DNA of 5,985 bases from DASPKX01 sp035627835 (lineage in GTDB: Bacteria; Verrucomicrobiota; Verrucomicrobiia; Limisphaerales; SXQI01), in the NCBI GenBank assembly GCA_035627835.1, contig DASPKX010000100.1, forward strand, positions 1-5,985. The letters are read 5' to 3'. This document shows, one piece after another, positions 1 to 5,985 of this stretch (position 1 is the stretch's first letter; every line of letters starts with the position of its first letter). Made by a program: the position numbers and the translations under genes. The notes under the pieces were generated by a model that was not told the origin of the DNA, did not search any database, and saw only the letters and a program-made list of their open reading frames with translations.

Positions 1-1038
1 CGGCTGACCTCGAGTGAGCGCGCGGATAACTTCGGTGGCGATCCAATCTCCGGGAACACAACCTTCCAGGATAACGGGTCGAAGAAATTCATCTTCCTGG
101 ATCTTGCCTACGCCAAGTGGGCGGCGATCAACACGCCTGACATGACGGGCGTCATCAGTCTGGGGAAAATTGAAAACCCCTTCGTATTTTCCGACATGGT
201 TTTTGACGGAGACTACACTCCTGAGGGCTTGTCCCAACAATTTGCCTACACCCTCAACGACGCGCACGGCCTCAAGCTGAACCTCGGCGAGTTTGTCCTC
301 GATGAAATCGGGGGGCGTGATGATGACCCTTATCTCTTTGGCGCGCAGCTTCGCTTTGACTCCACCTGGAACAAGCATGTGGCGACCTCCTTCGGTGTGG
401 CCGGGCTCGTGATCACAGATGACGATCGCCTGACCACGTCGCTTCCGGCGGCCGGGGCTGCAACTTCTGACGTTCCAAACATCAACGCTGGCAACGAGCA
501 CACTGGGAGCCCTGCGCCGCTGCCTGCGCCTGCCGGCACGGCGACCACTGCCTCGCTGGCCCACAACTTTAACCCACTGGTTGTCGATGGCGCGGTGACG
601 TACACGCTCGAAAGTTTCCCAATGTACAACGCGGCATTCCCGATTCGTCTGGGCGCCGACTACATGTATAACCCTGGCGCGGAAGATCAAAACATGGGCT
701 ACTCGGTCGGCTTGACGCTCGGCAAATCCGGCAAACGCCGCCTCTGGGAAGTGGGCTACCGCTGGAAAGAGCTGCAAGCAAACGCCTGGTGGGAAGAGTT
801 GGTTGATTCCGATTTCGGCGCTTATTACGGCGGGAACTCCGCGTTTAACCCTGGCCGCGGGGCAGGGTACCAGTCCGGCACAAACATTCGGGGGCACATC
901 CTGAAGGCAAGCTATTCGCCGACAGATTCCCTGACGTTAGGAGCAACGGGCTTCATCACAGAAGTCATCAATGAAGTCCCAGCCGGCAGCGAGTCGGACA
1001 TGCTCCGCGTGCAGTTGGATGCTGTGTGGAAATTCTAA
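1..1038 (+). CDS. Putative outer-membrane porin, C-terminal part (5' truncated by window edge)
   Basis: The frame is open from base 1 to the TAA at 1036-1038, giving 345 visible residues; the true start lies upstream. The Met codon at 142 is internal, because clearly related sequence precedes it. The segment GKIENPF (visible residues 55-61), followed by a DxDYTPEG stretch (69-76), resembles the 'putative porin' (Porin_5-like) family, in which a similar GRM.NPF...PEG pattern recurs. The protein alternates short amphipathic, aromatic-rich strands with Gly/Asn/Asp-rich turns and ends in VWKF. A C-terminal Phe is the usual signal for BAM-mediated barrel insertion. A Pro/Ala/Thr-rich stretch at about residues 145-189 is probably a surface loop. 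The gene lies 32 bp upstream of pstS on the same strand with no terminator between, so it may supply phosphate or other anions to the Pst system. That substrate is inferred from context only. Family assignment is fairly secure, specificity unknown. Confidence 0.8.
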   Translation, partial: RLTSSERADNFGGDPISGNTTFQDNGSKKFIFLDLAYAKWAAINTPDMTGVISLGKIENPFVFSDMVFDGDYTPEGLSQQFAYTLNDAHGLKLNLGEFVLDEIGGRDDDPYLFGAQLRFDSTWNKHVATSFGVAGLVITDDDRLTTSLPAAGAATSDVPNINAGNEHTGSPAPLPAPAGTATTASLAHNFNPLVVDGAVTYTLESFPMYNAAFPIRLGADYMYNPGAEDQNMGYSVGLTLGKSGKRRLWEVGYRWKELQANAWWEELVDSDFGAYYGGNSAFNPGRGAGYQSGTNIRGHILKASYSPTDSLTLGATGFITEVINEVPAGSESDMLRVQLDAVWKF

Positions 1039-1070
1039 AGAACAAAAGAACGAAGATAACTGTAAGCACT

Positions 1071-1919
1071 ATGAACTTGATTAATAAAACGATCGTTTTG
1101 GCCGCGGCCGCGCTCATCAGCGTCTCGGCATCCGCAGCCAACATTACAGCCAAGGGTTCAGACACGATGGTAATCCTCGCCCAAAAATGGGCTGAGGAGT
1201 ACATGAAGAAATCGCCGGACACCAAAATCCAGGTGACTGGCGGTGGGTCGGGCACCGGTTTTGCAGCGCTGCAAAACCAAACCACTGATCTGGCGAACGC
1301 CTCCCGCAAGATCCGCGCTAAGGAAATCGAGTCTTGCATTAAGGCCTTCGGCAAGCGCCCCACGGAATACAAGGTGGCCTTGGACGGCCTCTCGGTTTAC
1401 GTGAGCGATTCGAACCCGGTGAAAGAGCTGTCAGTTGCTCAAGTCGGCGACATTTTTACGGGCAAGATCAAGAACTGGAAGGAGATTGGCGGGCCCGACA
1501 AGCCCATCACGCTCTACAGCCGCGAAAACAGCTCGGGCACTTATGAGTTCTTTAAAGAACACGTCCTGCAGGGGAAGGACTTTGCGGCGAGTGCGCAGAC
1601 CATGCCAGGGACAGCAGCCGTCCTCCAGGCGGTTGCGAAGGATCCGAATGGCATTGGTTACGGCGGGGCTGCCTATGGCGCCGGCGCGAAGCACCTCCTG
1701 ATCAAGAAGGATGATGCGTCGAAAGCCATTGAGCCAACCGAAGAAAACGTTGTGAAAGGAACTTACCCGATCTCGCGGTATCTCTATATCTATGTGAACC
1801 CGAACTTGGATAAAGGCGAAGTCGCCAAATATCTGACCTGGATGCGTTCGGATGAAGGCCAAGCCATCGTGAAGAACGTCGGCTATTTCCCCTTGCCGAA
1901 GAATCTCCGCGCTGAGTGA
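1071..1919 (+). CDS. pstS: Phosphate ABC transporter periplasmic substrate-binding protein PstS
   Basis: This periplasmic protein captures inorganic phosphate and delivers it to the PstCA channel. The ATG at 1071 gives 282 residues, with a classic Sec signal peptide: Lys6, a hydrophobic core at about 8-18, and an A-S-A cleavage motif ending at residue 22. There is no lipobox Cys, so the mature protein should be soluble. Phosphate-site signatures of the PBP-like/PstS family are visible: KGSDT (28-32), GGGSGTG (57-63), the ANASR segment (75-79), and SRENSSGTYEFF (150-161), whose Arg and Ser/Thr residues typically hydrogen-bond phosphate. NGIGYGG (193-199) is also typical. An in-frame GTG at 1026 would add 15 charged residues before the signal peptide and overlap the porin, so I prefer 1071. 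No clear Shine-Dalgarno precedes it. The gene is first of the pst set and may be cotranscribed with the porin. No convincing E. coli-type Pho box was seen in the 32-bp gap; a promoter could lie inside the porin gene or upstream of it. Confidence 0.96.
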   Translation: MNLINKTIVLAAAALISVSASAANITAKGSDTMVILAQKWAEEYMKKSPDTKIQVTGGGSGTGFAALQNQTTDLANASRKIRAKEIESCIKAFGKRPTEYKVALDGLSVYVSDSNPVKELSVAQVGDIFTGKIKNWKEIGGPDKPITLYSRENSSGTYEFFKEHVLQGKDFAASAQTMPGTAAVLQAVAKDPNGIGYGGAAYGAGAKHLLIKKDDASKAIEPTEENVVKGTYPISRYLYIYVNPNLDKGEVAKYLTWMRSDEGQAIVKNVGYFPLPKNLRAE

Positions 1920-1935
1920 GTTTTCCTCCTGAACG

Positions 1936-1986
1936 AGAAGCCGGCCAGCCTGCCAGTTGGCCGGCTTCTGAATAACGCATTTTTTC
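1936..1986 (+). terminator. Intergenic stem-loop between pstS and pstC: likely attenuator or leaky terminator / mRNA 3' stabiliser
   Basis: A perfect 12-bp inverted repeat (AGAAGCCGGCCA at 1936-1947, TGGCCGGCTTCT at 1958-1969) encloses a 10-nt loop and starts 16 bases after the pstS stop. A run of six or seven T/C-rich bases begins about 10 bases past the stem (TTTTTT from 1980), not directly against it. It is therefore not a textbook intrinsic terminator. Hairpins after the binding-protein gene of ABC operons are known to protect the upstream mRNA or to reduce readthrough, so that the binding protein outnumbers the membrane subunits. That role is inferred here. The stem itself is directly visible. 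Confidence 0.6.
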
Positions 1987-2034
1987 CCTTCGCATTGTGG
2001 CTGTTGGAACTCCAAGCCAAAACGATTTGCTCAA

Positions 2035-3240
2035 ATGAGGGACGAGCCGCAAACTGCCGCCGCGATGAAATCGACGCATTCCCCAGGTGTCGGGTGGATG
2101 GGCGTCCGCCGCGGGCACAAAGCGCGCCCGCTGGAATGGATCGTAGAGAAGCTCATTCTTCTAACGGCGCTGTCGGCGATCCTGATGATCCTTCTGATCT
2201 TCTTCTTTGTGACCCGCGAAGCTTGGCCGGTGTTCACAGGCAACGTGAACAGCGCCGCCGCAGTTGAGCAAATGACCATGGAGGAGATGCAGAAGCTTTC
2301 GCCTGCTCAACTCCAAAAATACTTGGAACTGTCGGATGAGGAATTTCGCGGGATGGATCAGGAAACGATCAAGCTTCTCATGGAGGTAAAATTGGAGGCA
2401 ATGGCGGAGGCGAAAGCGCACAGTGAAAATCCAGATGCCAAAATTAACACAGCTTCTTGGCGTTACCTGCTTCAGCCATATCAATGGCAAGGATATGAGA
2501 AGCCCGAGCACATCTGGCAGCCCGTCGGCAACATTCATAAGTACAATATCATCCCGCTGCTGATCGGGAGCTTGAAAGTCTCCTTCATCGCACTGGCCGC
2601 TTCCGTTCCAATGGCTCTGGCTGCTGCAATTTACATTTCACAATTGGCGCCAGGCCGCGTTCGGGAAGTCGTGAAGCCGATGATTGAGCTGATGGCGGGT
2701 ATTCCCTCTGTGGTGCTTGGCTTCTTCGCGCTGATAGTGATGGCTGGATTTCTCCAAAAGATCTTCGGTTACCCAACGCGATTGAATGCTCTCCTGGCCG
2801 GACTTGCCTTATCTCTCGCGGTAATACCGATCATCTTTTCGATCGCTGAAGATGCGCTGACGAGCGTGCCGCGGAGCTACACCCAAGGCGCTCTCGCGTT
2901 GGGCGCATCCAAATGGCAAGCAGCATGGCAGATTGTGCTGCCCGCGGCGCTCCCGGGTGTCTTCGCGGCGGTCGTTCTTGGGTTTGGGCGCGCCATTGGT
3001 GAAACAATGATTGTGTTGATGACCAGCACCGCCAGTGTGATGAGCTGGAGCATCTTTGAATCTGCCCGTCCGATCACCGCCACGATCGCGGCTGAAATGG
3101 CTGAAACAGTTTTCGGCGGGCACCACTACCGTGTGCTCTTCATGTTGGGCGCGCTGCTGTTCGCATTCACATTTCTCTTGAACCTGATCGGCGATTTAAT
3201 CATCCATCGCCTGAAAGGCCGACTGGAGGGCAAAGCTTGA
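2035..3240 (+). CDS. pstC: Phosphate ABC transporter permease subunit PstC, with enlarged periplasmic loop
   Basis: This inner-membrane permease forms the phosphate channel with PstA. From ATG 2035 it has 401 residues, against roughly 300-320 for typical PstC such as that of E. coli. TM1 lies at about 38-60. A charged, Met- and Glu-rich segment follows at about 72-137, then the core of five further membrane segments (about 173-200, 216-242, 252-272, 308-332 and 365-390). The EAA coupling motif that docks on PstB is at about 285-309 (GALALGASKWQAAWQIVLP). The family-typical GRAIGETM segment is at 318-325, and MAGIPSVVLGF at 220-230 is characteristic of PstC/PstA. The extra length is the TM1-TM2 insert plus a slightly long cytoplasmic N-terminus. 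An alternative ATG at 2065 would give 391 residues; neither start has a good ribosome-binding site, so the start is uncertain. The gene follows the pstS hairpin after a 115-bp gap, and its stop overlaps the pstA start. Confidence 0.94.
   Translation: MRDEPQTAAAMKSTHSPGVGWMGVRRGHKARPLEWIVEKLILLTALSAILMILLIFFFVTREAWPVFTGNVNSAAAVEQMTMEEMQKLSPAQLQKYLELSDEEFRGMDQETIKLLMEVKLEAMAEAKAHSENPDAKINTASWRYLLQPYQWQGYEKPEHIWQPVGNIHKYNIIPLLIGSLKVSFIALAASVPMALAAAIYISQLAPGRVREVVKPMIELMAGIPSVVLGFFALIVMAGFLQKIFGYPTRLNALLAGLALSLAVIPIIFSIAEDALTSVPRSYTQGALALGASKWQAAWQIVLPAALPGVFAAVVLGFGRAIGETMIVLMTSTASVMSWSIFESARPITATIAAEMAETVFGGHHYRVLFMLGALLFAFTFLLNLIGDLIIHRLKGRLEGKA
2248..2445 (+). other. Region encoding the PstC TM1-TM2 periplasmic insert
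   Basis: This segment encodes about residues 72-137 of PstC. It is strongly charged and Met/Glu/Gln/Lys-rich, with stretches such as MEEMQKLSPAQLQKYLELS and EEFRGMDQETIKLLMEVKL that look like two to three amphipathic helices. Standard PstC has only a short linker before the ASWRYLL...Y.W-like region that leads into TM2. The reading frame stays open and the flanking membrane segments are intact, so it is an in-frame insertion and not a frameshift. By the usual PstC topology it faces the periplasm. Its function is unknown; contact with PstS is one possibility. Confidence 0.6.
3225..3230 (+). promoter_or_regulatory. Shine-Dalgarno site deciding the pstA TTG start
   Basis: GGAGGG sits inside the last codons of pstC, with about 7 bases between the GGAGG core and the TTG at 3237. 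It supports the rare TTG start and a coupled TTGA stop/start overlap. It is the only strong ribosome-binding site seen in front of any gene in the window. Confidence 0.8.
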
Positions 3241-4181
3241 GCAACGAGGGCGCAATTAGAGGCACACGGCGGGACATTGCCTCCTTCTTTTTCACGGGGC
3301 TGACGGGGCTGTGCACCGCGATTATCACGCTTATTCTGCTGATCATCGTTGGCAACATTGTTTATCACGGTTGGGGGAGATTCACCCTTGGTTTCCTTAC
3401 GCGGGGAACTGAGCATGGGATGTTCGATTTAGATAAGGCAGGGATCTTTCCAATGATCTTCGGCACTGCTGCACGTGTGCTCGTAATGACCATGTTTGTG
3501 GTGCCGATCGGGGTGATCACAGCGATCTACATGACGGAGTACGCGCACCGCAGCTCCCGTCTGGTCCGGCTTCTGCGCGGCGCGATTAACAATCTCGCAG
3601 GCGTGCCCTCGATCGTGTTCGGCCTGTTTGGTGTTGGCTTCTTTATTAATTTCGTCGGCGGCCAAATGGACCTGGCCCTGAACGCCAAAGGCTCTGAGCC
3701 AATCTGGGGGAAGCCGGCGATTATTTGGGCTTCGCTAACTCTCGCTGTCATGACCCTTCCGGTGGTGATTGTGGCAACCGAAGAAGCGTTGAAGGCAATT
3801 CCTGCGGGGCTTCGCGAAGCGTCGCTGGCGTTAGGCGCAACGAAACTGGAGACGATCATTAAGATCGTGTTCCCTCAAGCGCTCCCTGGGATCCTAACTG
3901 GAGGAATTCTCGCGATTTCGCGCGCCACAGGCGAGGTGGCTCCGATCCTGTTCACCGGGGCGGCTTACTACATGGCCAGCCTTCCGAAATCATTAAGCGA
4001 TCAATTCATGGACCTGGGATACCACGTTTATATCCTTTCCACACAGGCGCAAAATGTCGATGAAACCAGGCCGCTCCTCTACGCGACAGTGCTCGCGCTG
4101 CTCGCGCTCACATTCGCCTTAAACATCGTGGCGATTTTTGTCCGCGCCCGTATGCGCGCCCAGATGCGAGCCCTTCATTAA
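3237..4181 (+). CDS. pstA: Phosphate ABC transporter permease subunit PstA
   Basis: This is the second inner-membrane half of the phosphate channel, pairing with PstC. It has 314 residues, close to the usual PstA length of about 280-300. TM1 is at about 20-43. The family-typical region FPMIFGTAARVLVMTMFVVPIG falls around 71-92 and leads into TM2. AGVPSIVFGLFG (121-132) marks TM3, and further segments lie at about 160-181, 215-240 and 279-302. The EAA loop that contacts the ATPase is at about 193-219 (REASLALGATKLETIIKIVF), followed by ISRATGEVAPI (227-237), the PstA counterpart of the PstC GRAIGE segment. The TTG start overlaps the pstC TGA by four bases and is backed by a GGAGGG site, implying translational coupling and balanced synthesis with PstC. 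The C-terminus is Arg-rich, as expected for a cytoplasmic tail. The pstB start follows the stop after 5 bases. Confidence 0.96.
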   Translation: MSNEGAIRGTRRDIASFFFTGLTGLCTAIITLILLIIVGNIVYHGWGRFTLGFLTRGTEHGMFDLDKAGIFPMIFGTAARVLVMTMFVVPIGVITAIYMTEYAHRSSRLVRLLRGAINNLAGVPSIVFGLFGVGFFINFVGGQMDLALNAKGSEPIWGKPAIIWASLTLAVMTLPVVIVATEEALKAIPAGLREASLALGATKLETIIKIVFPQALPGILTGGILAISRATGEVAPILFTGAAYYMASLPKSLSDQFMDLGYHVYILSTQAQNVDETRPLLYATVLALLALTFALNIVAIFVRARMRAQMRALH

Positions 4182-4186
4182 ACGAT

Positions 4187-4999
4187 ATGTCCGAACCAAG
4201 CATTCAACGGGTCCAAGTTCACGGCAAAGCACCGGCTCCCGCCACAAACACAATTGTGCGCGTTGAGAACCTCTCGCTCTTCTATGGGCCGTCGCAAGCT
4301 CTGAAGAATATCAGGATCGATATTGCGGAAAAGCAGGTTACCGCTTTCATCGGTCCTTCGGGCTGCGGCAAATCAACGCTCCTTCGCTGCCTCAACCGCA
4401 TGAACGACCTGATCGATAACGTGCGGATCGAGGGCAAGGTTTTGGTTGCCGGTCACGATATCTACGCCCCCGAAACTGACCCCATTGAGTTGCGCAAGCG
4501 CGTCGGGATGGTCTTCCAGAAAAGCAATCCTTTCCCGAAGTCAATTTACGACAACGTCGCCTACGGGCTGCGGCTTCATGGAACCACGAAGAAAAGCGCC
4601 TTGGACGCTGCGGTGGAGCAAAGCCTCCGGCACGCGGCGCTTTGGGATGAGGTTAAAGACCGCTTGAGCACAAGCGCGTTGAGCCTTTCCGGAGGGCAAC
4701 AGCAGCGGCTTTGCCTGGCACGGGCGATTGCGGTGAAACCGGACATTCTGTTGATGGATGAGCCAGCTTCAGCGCTCGATCCAATCGCGACGTCCAAGAT
4801 CGAAGAGCTGATCCTCGAGCTGAAGAACGAGTTCACGATCGTCATCGTGACTCACAACATGCAGCAGGCGGCGCGCATTTCCGATCGCACCGCGTTCTTC
4901 TACATCGGCTCGCTCATCGAGTACGACACCACTCGGAAAATTTTCACCAACCCGTCGAAAAAACAGACGGAAGATTACGTCACTGGCCGCTTTGGTTGA
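4187..4999 (+). CDS. pstB: Phosphate ABC transporter ATP-binding subunit PstB
   Basis: This cytoplasmic ATPase powers phosphate import by dimerising under PstCA. It has 270 residues, in line with PstB (about 255-275). All nucleotide-binding motifs are intact: Walker A GPSGCGKST (56-64), Q-loop Gln111 in VFQKSNPFPKSI (a PstB-typical string), ABC signature LSGGQQQR (167-174), Walker B ILLMDEP (187-193) with catalytic Glu192, D-loop SALD (195-198), and H-loop His223 in THNM. LRCLNRMNDL (66-75) and the C-terminal YVTGRFG are PstB hallmarks that separate it from other ABC ATPases. About 20 residues precede the first conserved strand (IVRVENLSLFYG). This short extension is common and probably disordered. 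The gene starts 5 bases after pstA with no clear Shine-Dalgarno, so its translation probably depends on upstream ribosomes. Confidence 0.97.
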   Translation: MSEPSIQRVQVHGKAPAPATNTIVRVENLSLFYGPSQALKNIRIDIAEKQVTAFIGPSGCGKSTLLRCLNRMNDLIDNVRIEGKVLVAGHDIYAPETDPIELRKRVGMVFQKSNPFPKSIYDNVAYGLRLHGTTKKSALDAAVEQSLRHAALWDEVKDRLSTSALSLSGGQQQRLCLARAIAVKPDILLMDEPASALDPIATSKIEELILELKNEFTIVIVTHNMQQAARISDRTAFFYIGSLIEYDTTRKIFTNPSKKQTEDYVTGRFG

Positions 5000-5018
5000 G
5001 CCGCTATACCCTCACGAT

Positions 5019-5714
5019 ATGCACCGAATACATTTGGATGAAGGCCTGGCCCAGTTGAAGCAGATGCTCCTTACGATGGGGAGCTGCGCGGAGGAAGCTC
5101 TCATGAACGCGATGCGGGCGTTAAAGCAGCGCGACGACATTCTCGCCGACCAGGTCGAGCAAACCGACACCCGCATGGATCAACTCGAAATCGATGTGGA
5201 TGATCTCGCAATCACGACGCTTGCTCATGCTCCGCTTGCCTCTGATCTCCGCCTGGTCATGGTTGCTGTGAAGATCTCGCACGACCTTGAGCGGGTGGGC
5301 GACGAGGCCACAACCATCGCGCGGCGCGCGCGCAAGCTCAACACCGAGCCGCCAGTTCAATCCAATATTGAGCTTCCACGCATGGCTGAGCTTGCGACCA
5401 AGATGCTGCGTGACGCGCTGGATGCGTTTGTCCGCGGGGATGCAGTCAAAGCGCGCGGGATCGTTCCGAGGGATAAAGAAGTCGATTCCTTGCACAAGGG
5501 GTTCCTGAAGCAGCTTGAGCGTTTCATGGAGGAGCGCCCGGACACAATCGGCCGCTGCCTGCATCTCATCACGATTTCCAAATCGCTGGAGCGAATCGCC
5601 GACCACGCCACCAACATCGCTGAAGAGGTGGTTTATCTCTATGAGGGTCGCGACATTCGCCACAGCGGGAAGGCTACTGTTCCGGCAAATGAAACCCAAG
5701 ATTCTGGTCGTTGA
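5019..5714 (+). CDS. phoU: Phosphate-specific transport system accessory protein PhoU
   Basis: PhoU is a cytoplasmic, peripheral all-helical protein. In studied bacteria it links the Pst transporter to the PhoR kinase and represses the Pho regulon when phosphate is plentiful. From ATG 5019 it has 231 residues, the usual size, with two PhoU repeats of three helices each. The metal-cluster motifs are visible in both: DLERVGDEA (89-97) in repeat one and SLERIADHATN (189-199) in repeat two. HAPLASDLRLVM (70-81) is also typical. The start at 5019 gives the expected MHRIHLDEGL-like N-terminus 19 bp after pstB; a TTG at 4992 would overlap pstB by 8 bp and add nine residues with no family support. 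No good ribosome-binding site precedes either. The last 26 bp overlap the next gene, and the final 15 or so residues are polar and probably unstructured. Confidence 0.95.
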   Translation: MHRIHLDEGLAQLKQMLLTMGSCAEEALMNAMRALKQRDDILADQVEQTDTRMDQLEIDVDDLAITTLAHAPLASDLRLVMVAVKISHDLERVGDEATTIARRARKLNTEPPVQSNIELPRMAELATKMLRDALDAFVRGDAVKARGIVPRDKEVDSLHKGFLKQLERFMEERPDTIGRCLHLITISKSLERIADHATNIAEEVVYLYEGRDIRHSGKATVPANETQDSGR

Positions 5715-5985
5715 CGACGAAAGCGAAGTTCTCGACCTCATCACGTACAACCTGAAAGCCGCAGGTTACGATTCTGTTACGGCTGAAGACGGCGCCGCCG
5801 CTCTCAAGATAGCCCGCCGCGAGCTGCCCAACTTAATCATTCTTGACCTGATGATGCCTGAGATGAGCGGCCTGGAAGTCTGCAAAGCTCTGCGCAGGGA
5901 AGCGGCCTTTTTGACGACACCGATCCTCATGCTCACCGCCCGTGCGGGTGAAATTGACCGCGTTCTCGGGCTTGAGCTTGGGGCT
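5689..5985 (+). CDS. phoB: Two-component response regulator, PhoB-like, N-terminal receiver part (3' truncated)
   Basis: Only the first 99 residues fall in the window, and they form most of a CheY-like receiver domain. The acidic pocket is Asp9-Asp10, the phospho-acceptor is Asp53 in LIILDLMMPEMSG (49-61), and the switch Thr83 is in PILMLTAR (78-85). The conserved Lys and the expected OmpR-type winged-helix DNA-binding domain lie past the window end. IDRVLGLELGA (89-99) matches the pattern of PhoB/PhoP-type regulators. Position directly after phoU supports PhoB, the activator of phosphate-starvation genes, but the receiver domain alone does not prove it. The ATG at 5689 lies within phoU, giving a 26-bp overlap in a different frame, and begins with the expected MKPKILVVDDE. 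A GGGAAGG at 5667-5673 is about 15 bases upstream, rather far for a ribosome-binding site. Coupled translation from phoU is likely. Confidence 0.8.
   Translation, partial: MKPKILVVDDESEVLDLITYNLKAAGYDSVTAEDGAAALKIARRELPNLIILDLMMPEMSGLEVCKALRREAAFLTTPILMLTARAGEIDRVLGLELGA

Noticed and set aside
1026..1070. Upstream GTG start for pstS, overlapping the porin end
   Set aside because: It would put 15 charged residues before a complete signal peptide; the ATG at 1071 gives a normal Sec leader.
1060..1078. CTGTAAGCACTATGAACT considered as a Pho box before pstS
   Set aside because: Only the first CTGT and scattered bases match the E. coli direct-repeat pattern, the second half fails, and it overlaps the start codon.
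968..1372. Minus-strand open frame across the porin-pstS junction, considered as an antisense gene
   Set aside because: It lies opposite two real genes and has no ribosome-binding site or recognisable protein features.
1431..2015. Long minus-strand open frame (194 codons) opposite pstS
   Set aside because: It is antisense to strongly conserved pstS coding sequence, runs through the intergenic hairpin, and shows no recognisable domain. It is a frame shadow from codon bias.
2004..2015. Small palindrome TTGGAACTCCAA upstream of pstC, considered as an operator
   Set aside because: Only 5-bp arms, with no second copy or promoter elements nearby; expected by chance at this length.
4084..4112. Short repeat of GCTCGCGCT near the pstA 3' end
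   Set aside because: It encodes a Leu/Ala-rich membrane segment; the repeat follows from codon use.
4992..5018. TTG start for phoU overlapping the pstB stop
   Set aside because: It adds nine residues not expected in PhoU, and the ATG at 5019 gives the usual family N-terminus. Not fully excluded, since neither has a ribosome-binding site.
5121..5750. Long minus-strand open frame (209 codons) opposite phoU and phoB
   Set aside because: It spans two confidently assigned genes in the antisense direction, with no family-like motifs; a shadow.

Overview
The window is one continuous plus-strand gene block from a Gram-negative bacterium. It holds the 3' end of an outer-membrane porin gene, a complete high-affinity phosphate uptake and sensing cluster (pstS-pstC-pstA-pstB-phoU), and the 5' end of a PhoB-type response regulator gene. 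The porin (C-terminal Phe, beta-barrel character) and a PstS with a Sec signal peptide and no lipobox point to a diderm. The porin's GKIENPF...PEG signature resembles the 'putative porin' family common in Verrucomicrobiota and relatives. Only one of the six start sites in view has a convincing Shine-Dalgarno sequence. I therefore lean towards the PVC group, but this is an inference from recollection, not a search result.

Layout: 1-1038 porin, open at the 5' edge; 1039-1070 short gap; 1071-1919 pstS; 1920-2034 a 115-bp gap with a strong 12-bp stem-loop, the only gap longer than 40 bp; 2035-3240 pstC, with an unusual charged insert after TM1; 3237-4181 pstA, TTG start overlapping the pstC stop by 4 bp; 4187-4999 pstB; 5019-5714 phoU; 5689-5985 phoB-like gene, overlapping phoU by 26 bp and cut by the window end. 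No stretch over 300 bases lacks a gene. I see no tRNA, rRNA, IS element, CRISPR array or attachment site.

How the genes work together: phosphate would cross the outer membrane, plausibly through the adjacent porin, and be captured by PstS in the periplasm. The PstC/PstA channel, powered by PstB ATPase, would then import it. PhoU links transporter state to the PhoR/PhoB two-component system, whose regulator follows directly. A histidine kinase (phoR) is not visible and would be expected downstream if the set is complete.

This is a recognisable, largely ordinary pst-pho operon. The points worth a second look are the PstC periplasmic insert, the pstS-pstC intergenic hairpin, and the porin placed directly before pstS. 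I found no evidence for a wholly new system.
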